Assembly (NCBI GenBank): GCA_002505345.1
Contig: DAUY01000003.1
Location: forward strand, 1 to 61,461
Reading direction: 5' to 3'
DNA from: Methanomassiliicoccaceae archaeon UBA370
GTDB lineage: Archaea > Thermoplasmatota > Thermoplasmata > Methanomassiliicoccales > Methanomethylophilaceae
DNA: 61,461 nucleotides
Part shown: piece after piece, positions 41,633-50,541 of the stretch
Layout of the letters: each line of letters opens with the position of its first letter
Position numbering within the stretch: position 1 is the first letter of the stretch
Program-made: the position numbers and the translations under genes
The notes under the pieces: model-generated
Told to the model about the DNA's origin: nothing
Database searches by the model: none
Seen by the model: the letters and a program-made list of their open reading frames with translations, nothing else

Positions 41633-42740
41633 AATATGTGACGTTACACTCAGAGACGGCGAGCAGACCCCTGGGGTCTCCTTCACCTGCGATGAGAAGC
41701 TCGACATCGCACGCAGCCTTGACGCCGTCGGCGTCGAGGTCATAGAGGCCGGTTTCCCGAGCGTCAGCGAAGACGAGAAGAAAAGCATAAAAAAGATAAC
41801 GAAAGCCGGGTTCGATGCCAGGATCTGCTGTCTTTCCAGGGCGGTAAGATCGGACGTCGATGCGGCTATAGATTGCGACGTCGACCTTGTGAGCATATTC
41901 ATCGCCACGTCCGACCTGCACATAAGGGTCAAGTACAAGAAAAGCCGCGAAGAGGTCCTCGCTCAGGCACTCGACATGGTCGACTATGCGATCGACCACG
42001 GCGTACAGGTCAGATTCTCCGCGGAGGACGGCTCGAGGACGGACCTGTCGTTCCTGAAGGAGATGTTCAGACAAGGCTGCGAGCACGGTGCGGCATACAG
42101 CAGCATTGCAGACACGGTGGGATGCCTGACCCCGCTGGAGATCGCGGATGGCGTCAGGTATCTGACGGACGGCCTCGGCAACAAGCTGTGCGTCCACCTG
42201 CACAACGATATGGGAATGGCCACGGCGAACGCGTTCACAGCGGCGGAATGCGGGGCGTTCCAGCTCCATACCACCGTCAACGGCATAGGCGAGAGGGCGG
42301 GGAACGCCAGCCTCGAAGAGCTGCTCGTGGCGCTGAGGATGAAGGGGGGCGTGGACAGATACGACCTCACGCACCTCACCGAGCTGTCCCGGATGGTCTC
42401 ACGCTATTCAGGGGTCCAGGTCTCGAAGACGAAGCCGGTCGTAGGCGACAACGCTTTCTCGCATGAGAGCGGCATACACATTGCCGCCCTGATAGTGGAC
42501 AGCTCCACCTACGAGTACTTCCCCCCGAATATGGTGGGAGGGGAGCAGAAGTTCATCCTCGGCAAGCACACGGGCAGAAAGGCCCTCGAACACGTCGTCA
42601 AGGCCCTCGGGTACCAGCTTACGGAAGCCCAGATGGACATGGTGCTGCATGATGTGAAGGTTAGAAGCGAGGGCAAGTGCGCGATCACGCACAAGGTCCT
42701 GATGGAGATCGTGGAGAAAGTCAGGGGGACGTGCGATTGA
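41613..42740 (+). CDS. aksA: homocitrate synthase, coenzyme B pathway
   Basis: The protein (375 residues from ATG 41613) has the barrel motifs ICDVTLRDGEQTPGVSFT near residues 6-23, EVIEAGFPSVSEDE near 44, and LHNDMGMATANAF with a following NGIGERAGNASLEE near 196-228. It lacks the C-terminal LeuA regulatory domain. The usual substrate is 2-oxoglutarate plus acetyl-CoA, then two further elongations to 2-oxosuberate. The next genes are aksD, aksE and aksF, so AksA is favoured over isopropylmalate synthase. The ATG at 41613 is preferred; MRS could precede it. Confidence 0.88.
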   Translation: MKKLDIEICDVTLRDGEQTPGVSFTCDEKLDIARSLDAVGVEVIEAGFPSVSEDEKKSIKKITKAGFDARICCLSRAVRSDVDAAIDCDVDLVSIFIATSDLHIRVKYKKSREEVLAQALDMVDYAIDHGVQVRFSAEDGSRTDLSFLKEMFRQGCEHGAAYSSIADTVGCLTPLEIADGVRYLTDGLGNKLCVHLHNDMGMATANAFTAAECGAFQLHTTVNGIGERAGNASLEELLVALRMKGGVDRYDLTHLTELSRMVSRYSGVQVSKTKPVVGDNAFSHESGIHIAALIVDSSTYEYFPPNMVGGEQKFILGKHTGRKALEHVVKALGYQLTEAQMDMVLHDVKVRSEGKCAITHKVLMEIVEKVRGTCD

Positions 42741-43945
42741 GCACGCTGTCGGAGAGGATCCTCAAAGGAGAGGAAGGCAGCTTCGTCGACGTGAAGGTCG
42801 ACCGGGCGATCGCCCACGACGGCACGGGAATACAGGCGTTGACGGCGTTCCGCGAGATGGAGGCGAAGAAGATCTGTAATCCGGAGAGGATAACGATAAT
42901 CTACGACCACATAGTCCCGGCGAACAATTCGACCACGGCGGACCTGCAGGCGGAGCTCAGGAGGTTCGCCTTCGAAAGAGGCATCGATTTCCACGACATA
43001 GGGTCCGGCGTCTGCCATCAGGTCATGAGCGAGGGCAGGGTCCTGCCCGGAGAGATCGTCATAGGGGCCGATTCCCACACCTGCACCATGGGGGCGTTCG
43101 GGGCGTTCTCCACCGGAGTGGGGGCATCGGACATGGCGTCGATCTGGGCCACCGGGGGGACATGGCTGAAGGTGCCGGAGACCATCAACATCCGATTGGA
43201 GGGGAGGCTTCCACGATTCTCGGAGCCGAAGGACGTGGCGCTCAGATATGTGGGGATGCTTGGGGCGGACGGCGCGACCTACAAGGCCATAGAGTTCACG
43301 GGCGAGAACGATCTCGGCATGGAAGGCAGGCTGACGATATCCAACATGGCCATCGAGGCTGGTGCCAAGGCAGGACTCTTCTACTCGGACGCAGAGACAT
43401 GCAGATATCTGAGGGAATACGGCATGGATGCCGAACCGCAGAAGACGGAGGACTGCGACTACGTGAGAGAGGAGACTTTGGACCTGGATGACGTGGAGCC
43501 GGTACTGGCGGTACCGCACAGGGTCGACAATGTGAAGCCCGTGTCGGACCTGGAGGGGATCCCCCTGGACCAGGTCTTCGTCGGCACGTGCACCAACGGC
43601 AGGTACGAGGACCTTAAACGGTTCGCGGACGTGGTCAGAGGAAAGAAGGTGAAGGTCAGGACAGTGGTCGTCCCGGCCTCCAGGGCCGTTCTGCTCAGGG
43701 CGATGGAGACCGGCGTTCTCAGGGACATAGTGGAGTCCGGGGCCACCATAGGCACGCCGGGTTGCGGGCCGTGCCTCGGTGCCCACCAGGGAGTGCTCGG
43801 AGAGGGGGAGGTCGGACTCTCCACGGCTAACAGGAATTTCAAGAACCGCATGGGCGTAGGAGCGGAATATTATCTGTCATCTCCGACAACGGCCGCGTTC
43901 TCCGCGCTCAGAGGCGAGATCGCATCACCGGGGGTAAGGCCGTGA
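42737..43945 (+). CDS. aksD: homoaconitase large subunit
   Basis: The protein (402 residues from TTG 42737) has the aconitase-type [4Fe-4S] cysteines: one in GADSHTCTMGAFG near residue 119, and two in GTPGCGPCLGAHQG near 340. The TTG overlaps the aksA stop (TTGA), which fixes the start. It hydrates and dehydrates homocitrate and homologues together with AksE. The nearly identical isopropylmalate isomerase family is excluded mainly by the operon and by the YLRT loop of the small subunit. Confidence 0.9.
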   Translation: MSTLSERILKGEEGSFVDVKVDRAIAHDGTGIQALTAFREMEAKKICNPERITIIYDHIVPANNSTTADLQAELRRFAFERGIDFHDIGSGVCHQVMSEGRVLPGEIVIGADSHTCTMGAFGAFSTGVGASDMASIWATGGTWLKVPETINIRLEGRLPRFSEPKDVALRYVGMLGADGATYKAIEFTGENDLGMEGRLTISNMAIEAGAKAGLFYSDAETCRYLREYGMDAEPQKTEDCDYVREETLDLDDVEPVLAVPHRVDNVKPVSDLEGIPLDQVFVGTCTNGRYEDLKRFADVVRGKKVKVRTVVVPASRAVLLRAMETGVLRDIVESGATIGTPGCGPCLGAHQGVLGEGEVGLSTANRNFKNRMGVGAEYYLSSPTTAAFSALRGEIASPGVRP

Positions 43946-44412
43946 TAGGCAAGGTCGTGAAGGCCGGCGACGATATCGATACTGACCTCATAATAGCCGG
44001 AAGGTACCTGAGGACGAAGGACAAAAGGCTCTGGGCGCAGCATGCCTTCGAAGACCTGGACCCTGGAATGTCGTCACGTCTACGGGGCAGCGTCATTGTC
44101 GCCGGGAAGAACTTCGGATGCGGCTCTTCGAGGGAGCAGGCGGCCATAGCCCTGAAGGAGGCGGGCGTGGTGGGGGTGGTAGCCACCAGTTTCGCCAGGA
44201 TATTCTTCAGGAATGCCATAAACAGGGGCTTGCCTCTGTTCGAGGTCGAGGGACCGGTGGTATGCGAGGACGGGGACGACATCGATGTTTCGCTGGAGGA
44301 TTCCTGTGTGGAGACGGGGGGCAAGAGGTACAGGTCCCTCAGGCTCTCGGACAGGATGATGGAGATCATAGACGCCGGCGGGATCATAGAGCTCAGGAGG
44401 AGGGACCTTTGA
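43942..44412 (+). CDS. aksE: homoaconitase small subunit
   Basis: The 156-residue swivel subunit starts at GTG 43942, four bases inside aksD. The specificity loop reads RYLRTKDKRLW (near residues 22-32). The YLRT motif is the one described for methanogen homoaconitase small subunits, in which the Arg recognises the longer dicarboxylates; isopropylmalate isomerases differ. The FGCGSSREQAAIAL segment near 53-66 is the substrate phosphate or carboxylate loop. This is good evidence that the operon makes 2-oxosuberate. Confidence 0.92.
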   Translation: MIGKVVKAGDDIDTDLIIAGRYLRTKDKRLWAQHAFEDLDPGMSSRLRGSVIVAGKNFGCGSSREQAAIALKEAGVVGVVATSFARIFFRNAINRGLPLFEVEGPVVCEDGDDIDVSLEDSCVETGGKRYRSLRLSDRMMEIIDAGGIIELRRRDL

Positions 44413-44464
44413 GGTCGGCAGAGGGGCCGGGCCCCTCGGAAAGGGATGTCGGGGGTGCGGCCCC

Positions 44465-45433
44465 GTGAAGATTGCGGTAGTAGAGGGGGACGGCATCGGC
44501 AAGGAGGTCATACCTGTGGCCGTAAAGGTCCTGGAGCACTACGTCCCGGACGCCGAGTACCTCGAAGTCGAGGTGGGGTACGGGAAGTGGGAGAAGACGG
44601 GCAGAGGATGCGACGAGGGCGACATCGAGACGATGAGGGAGGCGGACGCCGTCATATTCGGCGCCATAACCACCCCTCCCGACCCGAACTACAAGAGCGT
44701 GATGCTGAAGATCAGGCACGATCTCGGCCTTTACGCCAACATAAGACCGGTGCGCGGGAACGGTTTCAAGATAACCGTCGTCCGCGAGAACTCGGAGGGC
44801 CTGTATTCCGGTATCGAGGATATCGGAAGCGAAAGGTCCACCACCCTGAGGGTTGTGACCAGGGAGGCCAGCGAGCGCATTGCCGTCTGCGCGTGCGACA
44901 TCCTCAAGAGGGATTTCGAGGGCGGAACGCTTACCATAGGCAACAAGGCCAACGTGATGAAATCGGACGTCTTGTTCAGGGACACGTGCATGAAAGTGGC
45001 GGAGAGCATGGGCATCCCGTACAGGACGGCTTACATCGATTCGCTGACGTTCGACGCCCTGCAGAATCCGGGCAGATACGACGTGATAGTGACCACAAAC
45101 ATGTTCGGAGACATATTGAGCGACGCCCTCGGCCATGTGGCCGGCGGCCTGGGGATGCTCCCGAGCGCCAACATAGGCGCAGACAACTCTCTCTTCGAGC
45201 CTGTGCACGGCAGCGCCCCCGATATTGCAGGCAGGGGGATCGCGAACCCGGTCGCGGCAATACGAAGCGCGGGAATGCTGCTGGAGCATGTCGCAGGCAT
45301 CGGATGCGAACAGGAGATCGAGATGGCAATATCCGGGGCTGTATCATCGGGGGCTGGAACTCCGGACCTTGGTGGGAACTCCGGCACCGAGTTGTTCGGA
45401 AAAGAGATACTGAAAAGGCTCGAAAAGAGGTGA
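44465..45433 (+). CDS. aksF: homoisocitrate dehydrogenase
   Basis: The 322-residue protein is an isocitrate/isopropylmalate dehydrogenase-type enzyme: VVEGDGIGKEVIPVA near residue 4, LYANIRPVRGNG near 92, VVRENSEGLYSGIED near 104, TNMFGDILSDAL near 215 and FEPVHGSAPDIAG near 243. It performs the oxidative decarboxylation that extends 2-oxoglutarate toward 2-oxosuberate. The start is GTG. A reading frame from 44446 on the same strand, in another frame, is a shadow. The gap of 52 bp to aksE has no promoter signal that I see. Confidence 0.9.
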   Translation: MKIAVVEGDGIGKEVIPVAVKVLEHYVPDAEYLEVEVGYGKWEKTGRGCDEGDIETMREADAVIFGAITTPPDPNYKSVMLKIRHDLGLYANIRPVRGNGFKITVVRENSEGLYSGIEDIGSERSTTLRVVTREASERIAVCACDILKRDFEGGTLTIGNKANVMKSDVLFRDTCMKVAESMGIPYRTAYIDSLTFDALQNPGRYDVIVTTNMFGDILSDALGHVAGGLGMLPSANIGADNSLFEPVHGSAPDIAGRGIANPVAAIRSAGMLLEHVAGIGCEQEIEMAISGAVSSGAGTPDLGGNSGTELFGKEILKRLEKR

Positions 45434-46803
45434 ACACGAAGATGGACGTCTACAATCCCGCAAATAACCAAAAAATCGGAGAGGTCAGGGAGTTCACGGA
45501 GGAGGAGGTCGCGGGCACGATAGACCGGCTGGGCGCCGGGTTCCCCGGATGGTCCGCCAGGAGGCCGGCCTCCAGGGGAATGGTGCTATACAGGGCTGCG
45601 GAGACGATTCGGGCGGACGTGCACAGGTTGGCGTCGATCCTCACCGCTGAACAGGGGAAGCCGCTCGCCGAGGCCAGAAACGAGGTCTTGGGCGCCGCCT
45701 CCGTATTCGAATACTATGCATCGATAGCCGGAACGGTGGGCGGAAGCACGGTGCCGAAATCCGATTACGGGTACGCTTTCACGAGCAAGTCCCCCCTGGG
45801 CGTTTGCGGCGCGATAATACCGTGGAACATGCCGGCACTGATAATGGCATGGAAGGTCGCGCCTGCAGTTGTGACCGGAAACTCCATCGTCGTCAAACCC
45901 GCAGAGACGACCCCGTTCACGAACATAGAGATCGCCAGGATACTGCATTCATCGGGCCTTCCGGACGACGTCCTCGCGGTGGCGACCGGCGGTGGCGAGA
46001 CTACGGGCGCCGCCATAGTGAGGAACAGAGATGTCAGGCATCTGTCGTTCACCGGGTCTGTAGACACCGGGGGGAAAATCTCAAAGATGGTCGACGCAGG
46101 GAGAGTCCGGCTCACATTGGAACTCGGAGGCAGCGACCCGATGATAGTCTGCGGCGATGCAGACCTCGACCGGGCGGTGGCAGGGGCGGTGACGGGCAGA
46201 TTCTACAACTGCGGCCAGATATGCACTGCGGTCAAGAGGCTCTTCGTGGCGGACAGCGTGGCGGACGGGTTCATAGAGAGACTTAAGGCCGCGACGGAAC
46301 GTCTCAGGGTGGGGGACGGGGCCGCCGAAGGGACGGACATCGGCCCGCTTAACAGCATCGGGGGGCTGCAGAGGATAGAAGAGATGGTCGAGGACAGCAT
46401 CGGTTCCGCGAAGGTATTGACCGGGGGCCTGAGGCCGGATGGCCCGGGGAACTTCTACGCCCCCACCCTCATAACGGGCCTGGAACCTGATTCGAGGCTC
46501 CTGACCGAGGAGGTCTTCGGCCCCGTGCTCCCGATCGTCAGGTTCGGCGACCTTGATGAAGCCATTGGTATGGCGAACTCCACCAGGTTCGGACTTGGCG
46601 CATCGATATGGACCAACGACATGAGGAACGCGTCCAAGGCTATAGACAGCGTTAGGTCCGGCATACTGTGGGTCAACAGGCACTCGAGGATACCTCCCGA
46701 GGTCCCTTTCGGAGGCGTGGCGGGCAGCGGCATCGGCCGTGAGAACGGCCCGAATTCATTGGACGGGTACATGGTCGAGAAGACCGTGATCGTCTCGCCC
46801 TGA
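45430..46803 (+). CDS. aldehyde dehydrogenase
   Basis: The protein (457 residues from GTG 45430 or 453 from ATG 45442) has the NAD(P)-dependent aldehyde dehydrogenase motifs: IIPWNMPALIMAWKVAPAVVTGN (key PWNMPALIMAWK), the Glu in LELGGSDPMIVCGDADL, the catalytic Cys in FYNCGQICTAVKRLF, and EVFGPVLPIVRF. GTG overlaps the aksF stop, as other junctions here do. The likely substrate, by operon context, is an omega-carboxy aldehyde such as 7-oxoheptanoate, which would give pimelate; succinate-semialdehyde-type activity is an alternative. The role is inferred. Confidence 0.88.
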   Translation: MNTKMDVYNPANNQKIGEVREFTEEEVAGTIDRLGAGFPGWSARRPASRGMVLYRAAETIRADVHRLASILTAEQGKPLAEARNEVLGAASVFEYYASIAGTVGGSTVPKSDYGYAFTSKSPLGVCGAIIPWNMPALIMAWKVAPAVVTGNSIVVKPAETTPFTNIEIARILHSSGLPDDVLAVATGGGETTGAAIVRNRDVRHLSFTGSVDTGGKISKMVDAGRVRLTLELGGSDPMIVCGDADLDRAVAGAVTGRFYNCGQICTAVKRLFVADSVADGFIERLKAATERLRVGDGAAEGTDIGPLNSIGGLQRIEEMVEDSIGSAKVLTGGLRPDGPGNFYAPTLITGLEPDSRLLTEEVFGPVLPIVRFGDLDEAIGMANSTRFGLGASIWTNDMRNASKAIDSVRSGILWVNRHSRIPPEVPFGGVAGSGIGRENGPNSLDGYMVEKTVIVSP

Positions 46804-47104
46804 AGGTCGGTACCGAGCATCGGACGGCAGGGGGCCCTTTCGCCTGATGTGCCCCGGCGCAGGCGTTGACGATGGGCCCTTCCTGTTACGGCGCCCGCAG
46901 GGTCCCGAACCCTACAAACGCTGAAAGGGACCTTTCAACTTTCAGGAGACCGCAAGTTACCTGGCATCTCTCGATGCCGGAATGGGCTTTGTATGAGATG
47001 CAAAAGTTCTTTGTACCTTCGACAAAAACCACCAAGATCGTTAATACGACCCAGCCTGTACGGGGCCATGGTGCATGTAATTTTTGAAACGAATATAAAG
47101 GGGG
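46804..47104. other. 301-bp intergenic region with short inverted repeats
   Basis: TGAAAGG-GA-CCTTTCA lies near 46922-46937 and GGCATC-TCTC-GATGCC near 46962-46977. They could end transcription from the rightward aks operon and of the leftward tRNA-Met. No gene is supported; short frames lack any recognisable feature. Confidence 0.4.
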
Positions 47105-47209
47105 TGCCGAGGATGGGGTTCGAACCCATGACCTTCGGATTTCCCTGGAAGAGGTCTGTTGACCAGAACCCTATGAGTCCGACGCTCCACCAGGCTGAGC
47201 CACCTCGGC
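47105..47209 (-). tRNA. elongator tRNA-Met (CAT) with 31-nt intron
   Basis: Acceptor GCCGAGG pairs with CCTCGGC, with discriminator A. The anticodon stem TCGGA/TCCGA encloses CTCATA and A38, so the anticodon is CAT. The first base pair is G-C and the D-stem GCTC/GAGC is good, as in elongator rather than initiator tRNA. The intron (47171-47141) starts GGGTTCTGG and ends AGGGAA, interrupting after position 37. Exons are 38 and 36 nt. Confidence 0.88.
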
Positions 47210-47276
47210 ATTAATTGGTTTGTCCGTCAATCGGATGAGTGTATAAGTAGTTTTGTAGGCCCCGTTGGAGGGGCCT

Positions 47277-47981
47277 TCATTCAGCTTCGGCTGCCTCTGG
47301 CTCTTCCGCCGCTTCCTCGACGGGCGACTCCTCGGCCTCCTCTTCCTCTTCGGGCTGGGCCTCGATTATGGATTCGGGCTCCTCGTTCCCGCGGGAGGTG
47401 ACTTCGGACTTGCGTATCTCGATCCTCTTCACGGGGATCACTACGCGGCACGCCTTGGCGACGTTCTTCGCCATGTCTCCGGAGATCACGGATTTGATGA
47501 TATCGGCGATGGTCATCTCTTTTCCCATCTGGACCACGGTCTCTCCGATTATGCGCCTCATGGCCTCTTCCTGGGAGGTCTGGATGCGCTTCTCGGCGAT
47601 GCTCATGGTCTTTATCCTCATTCCAAAGCCGTCCTTGGTGACGATGTCGACGACGTGGTCGGTCTTGGTCTTCTTCCTGCGGGTCAGTCTCCTGACGTAG
47701 TCCACGGTGAGGTCCTGGCCCATGAAGACCGTCTTGGCATCGTATCCGTCGACCTCTGTGACCTTGAACTTCAGCTTTATGTGCATCTTAGAGAAGTCTC
47801 CGGTCAGGTCCTGTACCGTGACCTCGGACGTCCTTCCGATGAGGAACTCGGGGTCTGCGGACGGAGTGTCTCCGATCTCGACCTCGTTGAACATGCGGGG
47901 AGCACGTACCTTATACCATTCCTTCGCCTTCCACTTGTCCTTCACCTTGCGGCTTGAACTTCCTTTCTTACCTGCTGCCAT
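47277..47981 (-). CDS. rps3ae: ribosomal protein eS1 (S3Ae)
   Basis: The 234-residue protein starts MAAGKKGSSSRKVKDKWK and has the family motifs WYKVRAPRMFNEVEIGDT and DFSKMHIKLKFKVTEVDG. It ends with an acidic, Glu-rich tail of about 25 residues (EEEEEAEESPVEEAAEE). It binds the 30S subunit near the mRNA exit. It stands alone, leftward, after tRNA-Met. Confidence 0.95.
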   Translation of the reverse strand: MAAGKKGSSSRKVKDKWKAKEWYKVRAPRMFNEVEIGDTPSADPEFLIGRTSEVTVQDLTGDFSKMHIKLKFKVTEVDGYDAKTVFMGQDLTVDYVRRLTRRKKTKTDHVVDIVTKDGFGMRIKTMSIAEKRIQTSQEEAMRRIIGETVVQMGKEMTIADIIKSVISGDMAKNVAKACRVVIPVKRIEIRKSEVTSRGNEEPESIIEAQPEEEEEAEESPVEEAAEEPEAAEAE

Positions 47982-48225
47982 TAGAATTCTCCAAGGATTG
48001 TGATAAGAGGTGTGATTCGATATTCCTATTAAAATCTATGTGGGGCATATTTATCTGTAAAGACCAGATAATAATACATAGCCAGCATATTTTTATTATC
48101 CTTAATGTACAAAATATTTACAAAATGGTTGATACCGCTCATATATTAACATTGCCCGGAATGGACCGCCGCCGAAGCAGAGAAAAGATAAAGGAAAAAG
48201 GGGGCAGGTCGCCCCCTGAAAAGTT

Positions 48226-49071
48226 TCAGAGCGTTACGGGCACCTTGTGCGCCTCGAGACCGAGCTCCTTTGCGTCCATGCCCATGGCGATGCCGTAGAG
48301 CTGGGACAGGTGGAGCACGGGGAGGCTGAATCCGAGCTCTCCCTCTCCGGTGTCGAACTGCAGGTGGCAGAACGGGCAGATGTCCACGATGTACTCCGCG
48401 CCGCCCTCGACCATGTTCTCGAGGTTCTGCTTCGTGAGCTTCATGGCTACGTCGCCGAGCGCAGACCTTACTCCTCCTCCGGCTCCGCAGCACATCATCT
48501 TCTGCCTTCTGGGCATGCTCTGGGCTCCGGTGGCCTCAACGAGGTCGTCGAGGACGTGGGCGTCCTCGGGGTCGTCGATCGCCTTGTACTTGCTGGGCTT
48601 CAGGAAGTGGCATCCGTAGAAGGTAGCTACCTTGTAGTCGAGGGGCTTCTTGATGCTCTCCTTGAGCTTCTCGACGCCGACCTCGTTGTAGAGGACCTCT
48701 GCGAAGTGGCGGACCTTGGTGGTGCCCTTGTACTCCATGCCTATCTCGGCGAGGATCGCGTTGACCTCGGCGAGCAGCTCGGGGTTGTGGTTGAGCTCAT
48801 GGGCGGCATCGAACAGGGATCCGAAGCATCCGTTGCATATAGTGACGATGTCGAGCTCCATCTTCTCGGCCAGCGCAAGGTTCCTTGCGGCGGCTGCGAG
48901 CCAGGCCTTTCTGCTGAAGGCCCTGATGACACCGGGCGCCGGGCAGCAGCTTGCATCTGTAAGGTCAACGAGCTCGATTCCGAGGTTTTCGCACACAACT
49001 CTGGTGGATTTCTCGATTCCGGGGTATCTGAGAGGCGCGATGCATCCCAGGAAGAAAGCGTATTTTGCCAT
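48226..49071 (-). CDS. hdrB: CoB-CoM heterodisulfide reductase subunit B
   Basis: The 281-residue protein starts MAKYAFFLGCIAPLRYPG and has two CCG-type cysteine clusters: ASCCPAPGV near residues 40-48 and the C-terminal MMCCGAGGGVRSAL near 190, with GCHFL near 150. These hold the noncubane 4Fe-4S clusters that reduce the CoM-S-S-CoB disulfide. HdrC precedes it by five bases, but no hdrA is in the window. ATG 49071 is preferred over the one three codons earlier. Confidence 0.94.
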   Translation of the reverse strand: MAKYAFFLGCIAPLRYPGIEKSTRVVCENLGIELVDLTDASCCPAPGVIRAFSRKAWLAAAARNLALAEKMELDIVTICNGCFGSLFDAAHELNHNPELLAEVNAILAEIGMEYKGTTKVRHFAEVLYNEVGVEKLKESIKKPLDYKVATFYGCHFLKPSKYKAIDDPEDAHVLDDLVEATGAQSMPRRQKMMCCGAGGGVRSALGDVAMKLTKQNLENMVEGGAEYIVDICPFCHLQFDTGEGELGFSLPVLHLSQLYGIAMGMDAKELGLEAHKVPVTL

Positions 49072-49076
49072 TTGTA

Positions 49077-49571
49077 TCACTCCACTATCTTTTCGAAGCC
49101 TGCTGCAGCCAGTACCTTCTTGAGCTGGGCCATTGCCTCGGGGTTGGCGATCACTGTGGGGGGCTCAGCGGACAGTCCGAGGGCCTTCCTCTGCTCCTTC
49201 ACCTTGTCGTTGATGCTGACGGTGTGTCCGATGGCGTAAAGGGACTGGGCGGTCTTCTTGTGGTTCTCGAACATGTGTCCTTCAGCCACCGCCATGTTCC
49301 TGAGGGTGATTATTATGTCGACGATGGGGACGGTACGGGGGCACCTCTCCTCGCATGCATAGCATGTGGTGCAGTCCCAAAGGTCCTCGCCCTCGAAGAT
49401 CTGTTCTTTCAGTCCGAGCTGAGCCTGCCTCATGAGCTTTCTGACCCTGTAGGAGGTCTGTCTTCCGGAGGGGCAGCTGGCAGTGCACGTACCGCACTGG
49501 AAGCACATCTTGACCTCGGCGCCGCCGGCGGCCGCGATCTCTTTTGCAAAGTCTACATTTGGTGTTACCAT
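49077..49571 (-). CDS. hdrC: CoB-CoM heterodisulfide reductase subunit C
   Basis: The 164-residue protein has two classical [4Fe-4S] ferredoxin motifs: CFQCGTCTASCP (near residues 23-34) and CTTCYACEERCP (near 67-78). It carries electrons from HdrA to HdrB. It lies upstream of hdrB on the same strand with a five-base gap, so the two are cotranscribed. Confidence 0.95.
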   Translation of the reverse strand: MVTPNVDFAKEIAAAGGAEVKMCFQCGTCTASCPSGRQTSYRVRKLMRQAQLGLKEQIFEGEDLWDCTTCYACEERCPRTVPIVDIIITLRNMAVAEGHMFENHKKTAQSLYAIGHTVSINDKVKEQRKALGLSAEPPTVIANPEAMAQLKKVLAAAGFEKIVE

Positions 49572-49657
49572 GAGTACTACCTTGGAATCGCACTATCTTG
49601 GTTGTATATAATAACCGATGTCCGTGACCAAACAGTATTATCCTTTTTGTTAAACCG

Positions 49658-50461
49658 TCACTCTATATGCCTGGACAGAAGGGCCTTGTTGAGCTTTGCG
49701 ATGGTACGGTTCTCCGTGCGGTAGATGGCATTGATAGTGTGCCTGAGCATCTTGGGGTCCACCGCGCTCTTGAGCCTGAGCCCTTTTCTGACAAGCAGGA
49801 ACTCGTCGATGAAGAAACTCTTGTTGGACCCCAGCAGCTCGGGCAGAGAGTATGTGACGGAATCGATCGTATATTCCCTGTCCTCGGAGTCCAGATACAT
49901 ATACGCCACCCTCTGGGCGCCGTAACGGTAACGGATGAAAGATGGGCCGTTGTCCACCATCACCATACCCATGAAGCCGACCTCGGTCCACTCGAACTCC
50001 TCCGCGTCGAAGAGATACATGGGATCGTCCAGCACAGCGTAGTCCGCCGTGTGCTCCTTCATCATCCTGAGGTTGTTCTCGTCGTCCGATATTATGAGCT
50101 CGGCTTCTGCCAGCTTGAGGGCGGACATGACGGACATCATCAGGTCCTCGGTGACCGGACTGCAGCATATCGTGAATCGCCTATCGTCGCGGCACCGGAG
50201 TGTGGTCGCCTGGTGTTTTTCGAGGATGTCCCTGCCGGCGGCGGTGAGCCTGGTCCCGGCGGGCGTGGATACCGTCACGGGGATGCCTGCGGCGGCCCCT
50301 ATCTGAGAGATGTACTTGTGCACTACCGGCACGGAGATACCCAGTTCGGCGGCCGCAGATGTCATGCTTCCGGACCTTCCCACCGAGGAGAGGACCTCCA
50401 GCTGCCTGTTGGTGACTGTCTTGCCGTTTATGACCTGATACGTCTCGGTCCTGATGTCCAC
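49658..50461 (-). CDS. HTH regulator with LysR/ModE-like N-terminus
   Basis: The 267-residue protein has a winged-helix-type HTH near residues 15-60: TNRQLEVLSSVGRSGSMTSAAAELGISVPVVHKYISQ (key parts GSMTSAAAELGIS and PVVHKYI). The remainder (about 70-267) resembles a small effector-binding domain but no family is assigned; segments such as LIISDDENNLRMM and YAVLDDPMYLF recall LysR-type substrate domains. It sits next to hdrC and is divergent from the hydrogenase protease, so a role in energy metabolism is plausible. Confidence 0.75.
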   Translation of the reverse strand: MDIRTETYQVINGKTVTNRQLEVLSSVGRSGSMTSAAAELGISVPVVHKYISQIGAAAGIPVTVSTPAGTRLTAAGRDILEKHQATTLRCRDDRRFTICCSPVTEDLMMSVMSALKLAEAELIISDDENNLRMMKEHTADYAVLDDPMYLFDAEEFEWTEVGFMGMVMVDNGPSFIRYRYGAQRVAYMYLDSEDREYTIDSVTYSLPELLGSNKSFFIDEFLLVRKGLRLKSAVDPKMLRHTINAIYRTENRTIAKLNKALLSRHIE

Positions 50462-50541
50462 GGATGCGTCAGTTATTCGGCGGTATTAACCCTTGTGCAA
50501 GCTGCGGAACCGTAATAACGCCATACTCCTTAGAGGGGACG

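Noticed and set aside
44446..45441. Long open frame on the plus strand running through aksF into the aldehyde dehydrogenase
   Set aside because: It is low-complexity Arg/Gly-rich translation of GC-rich aksF in another frame; the dehydrogenase motifs start only after the GTG/ATG at 45430-45442.
46866..47087. 73-codon frame before tRNA-Met
   Set aside because: No motif, no ribosome site, and short inverted repeats interrupt it; treated as intergenic.
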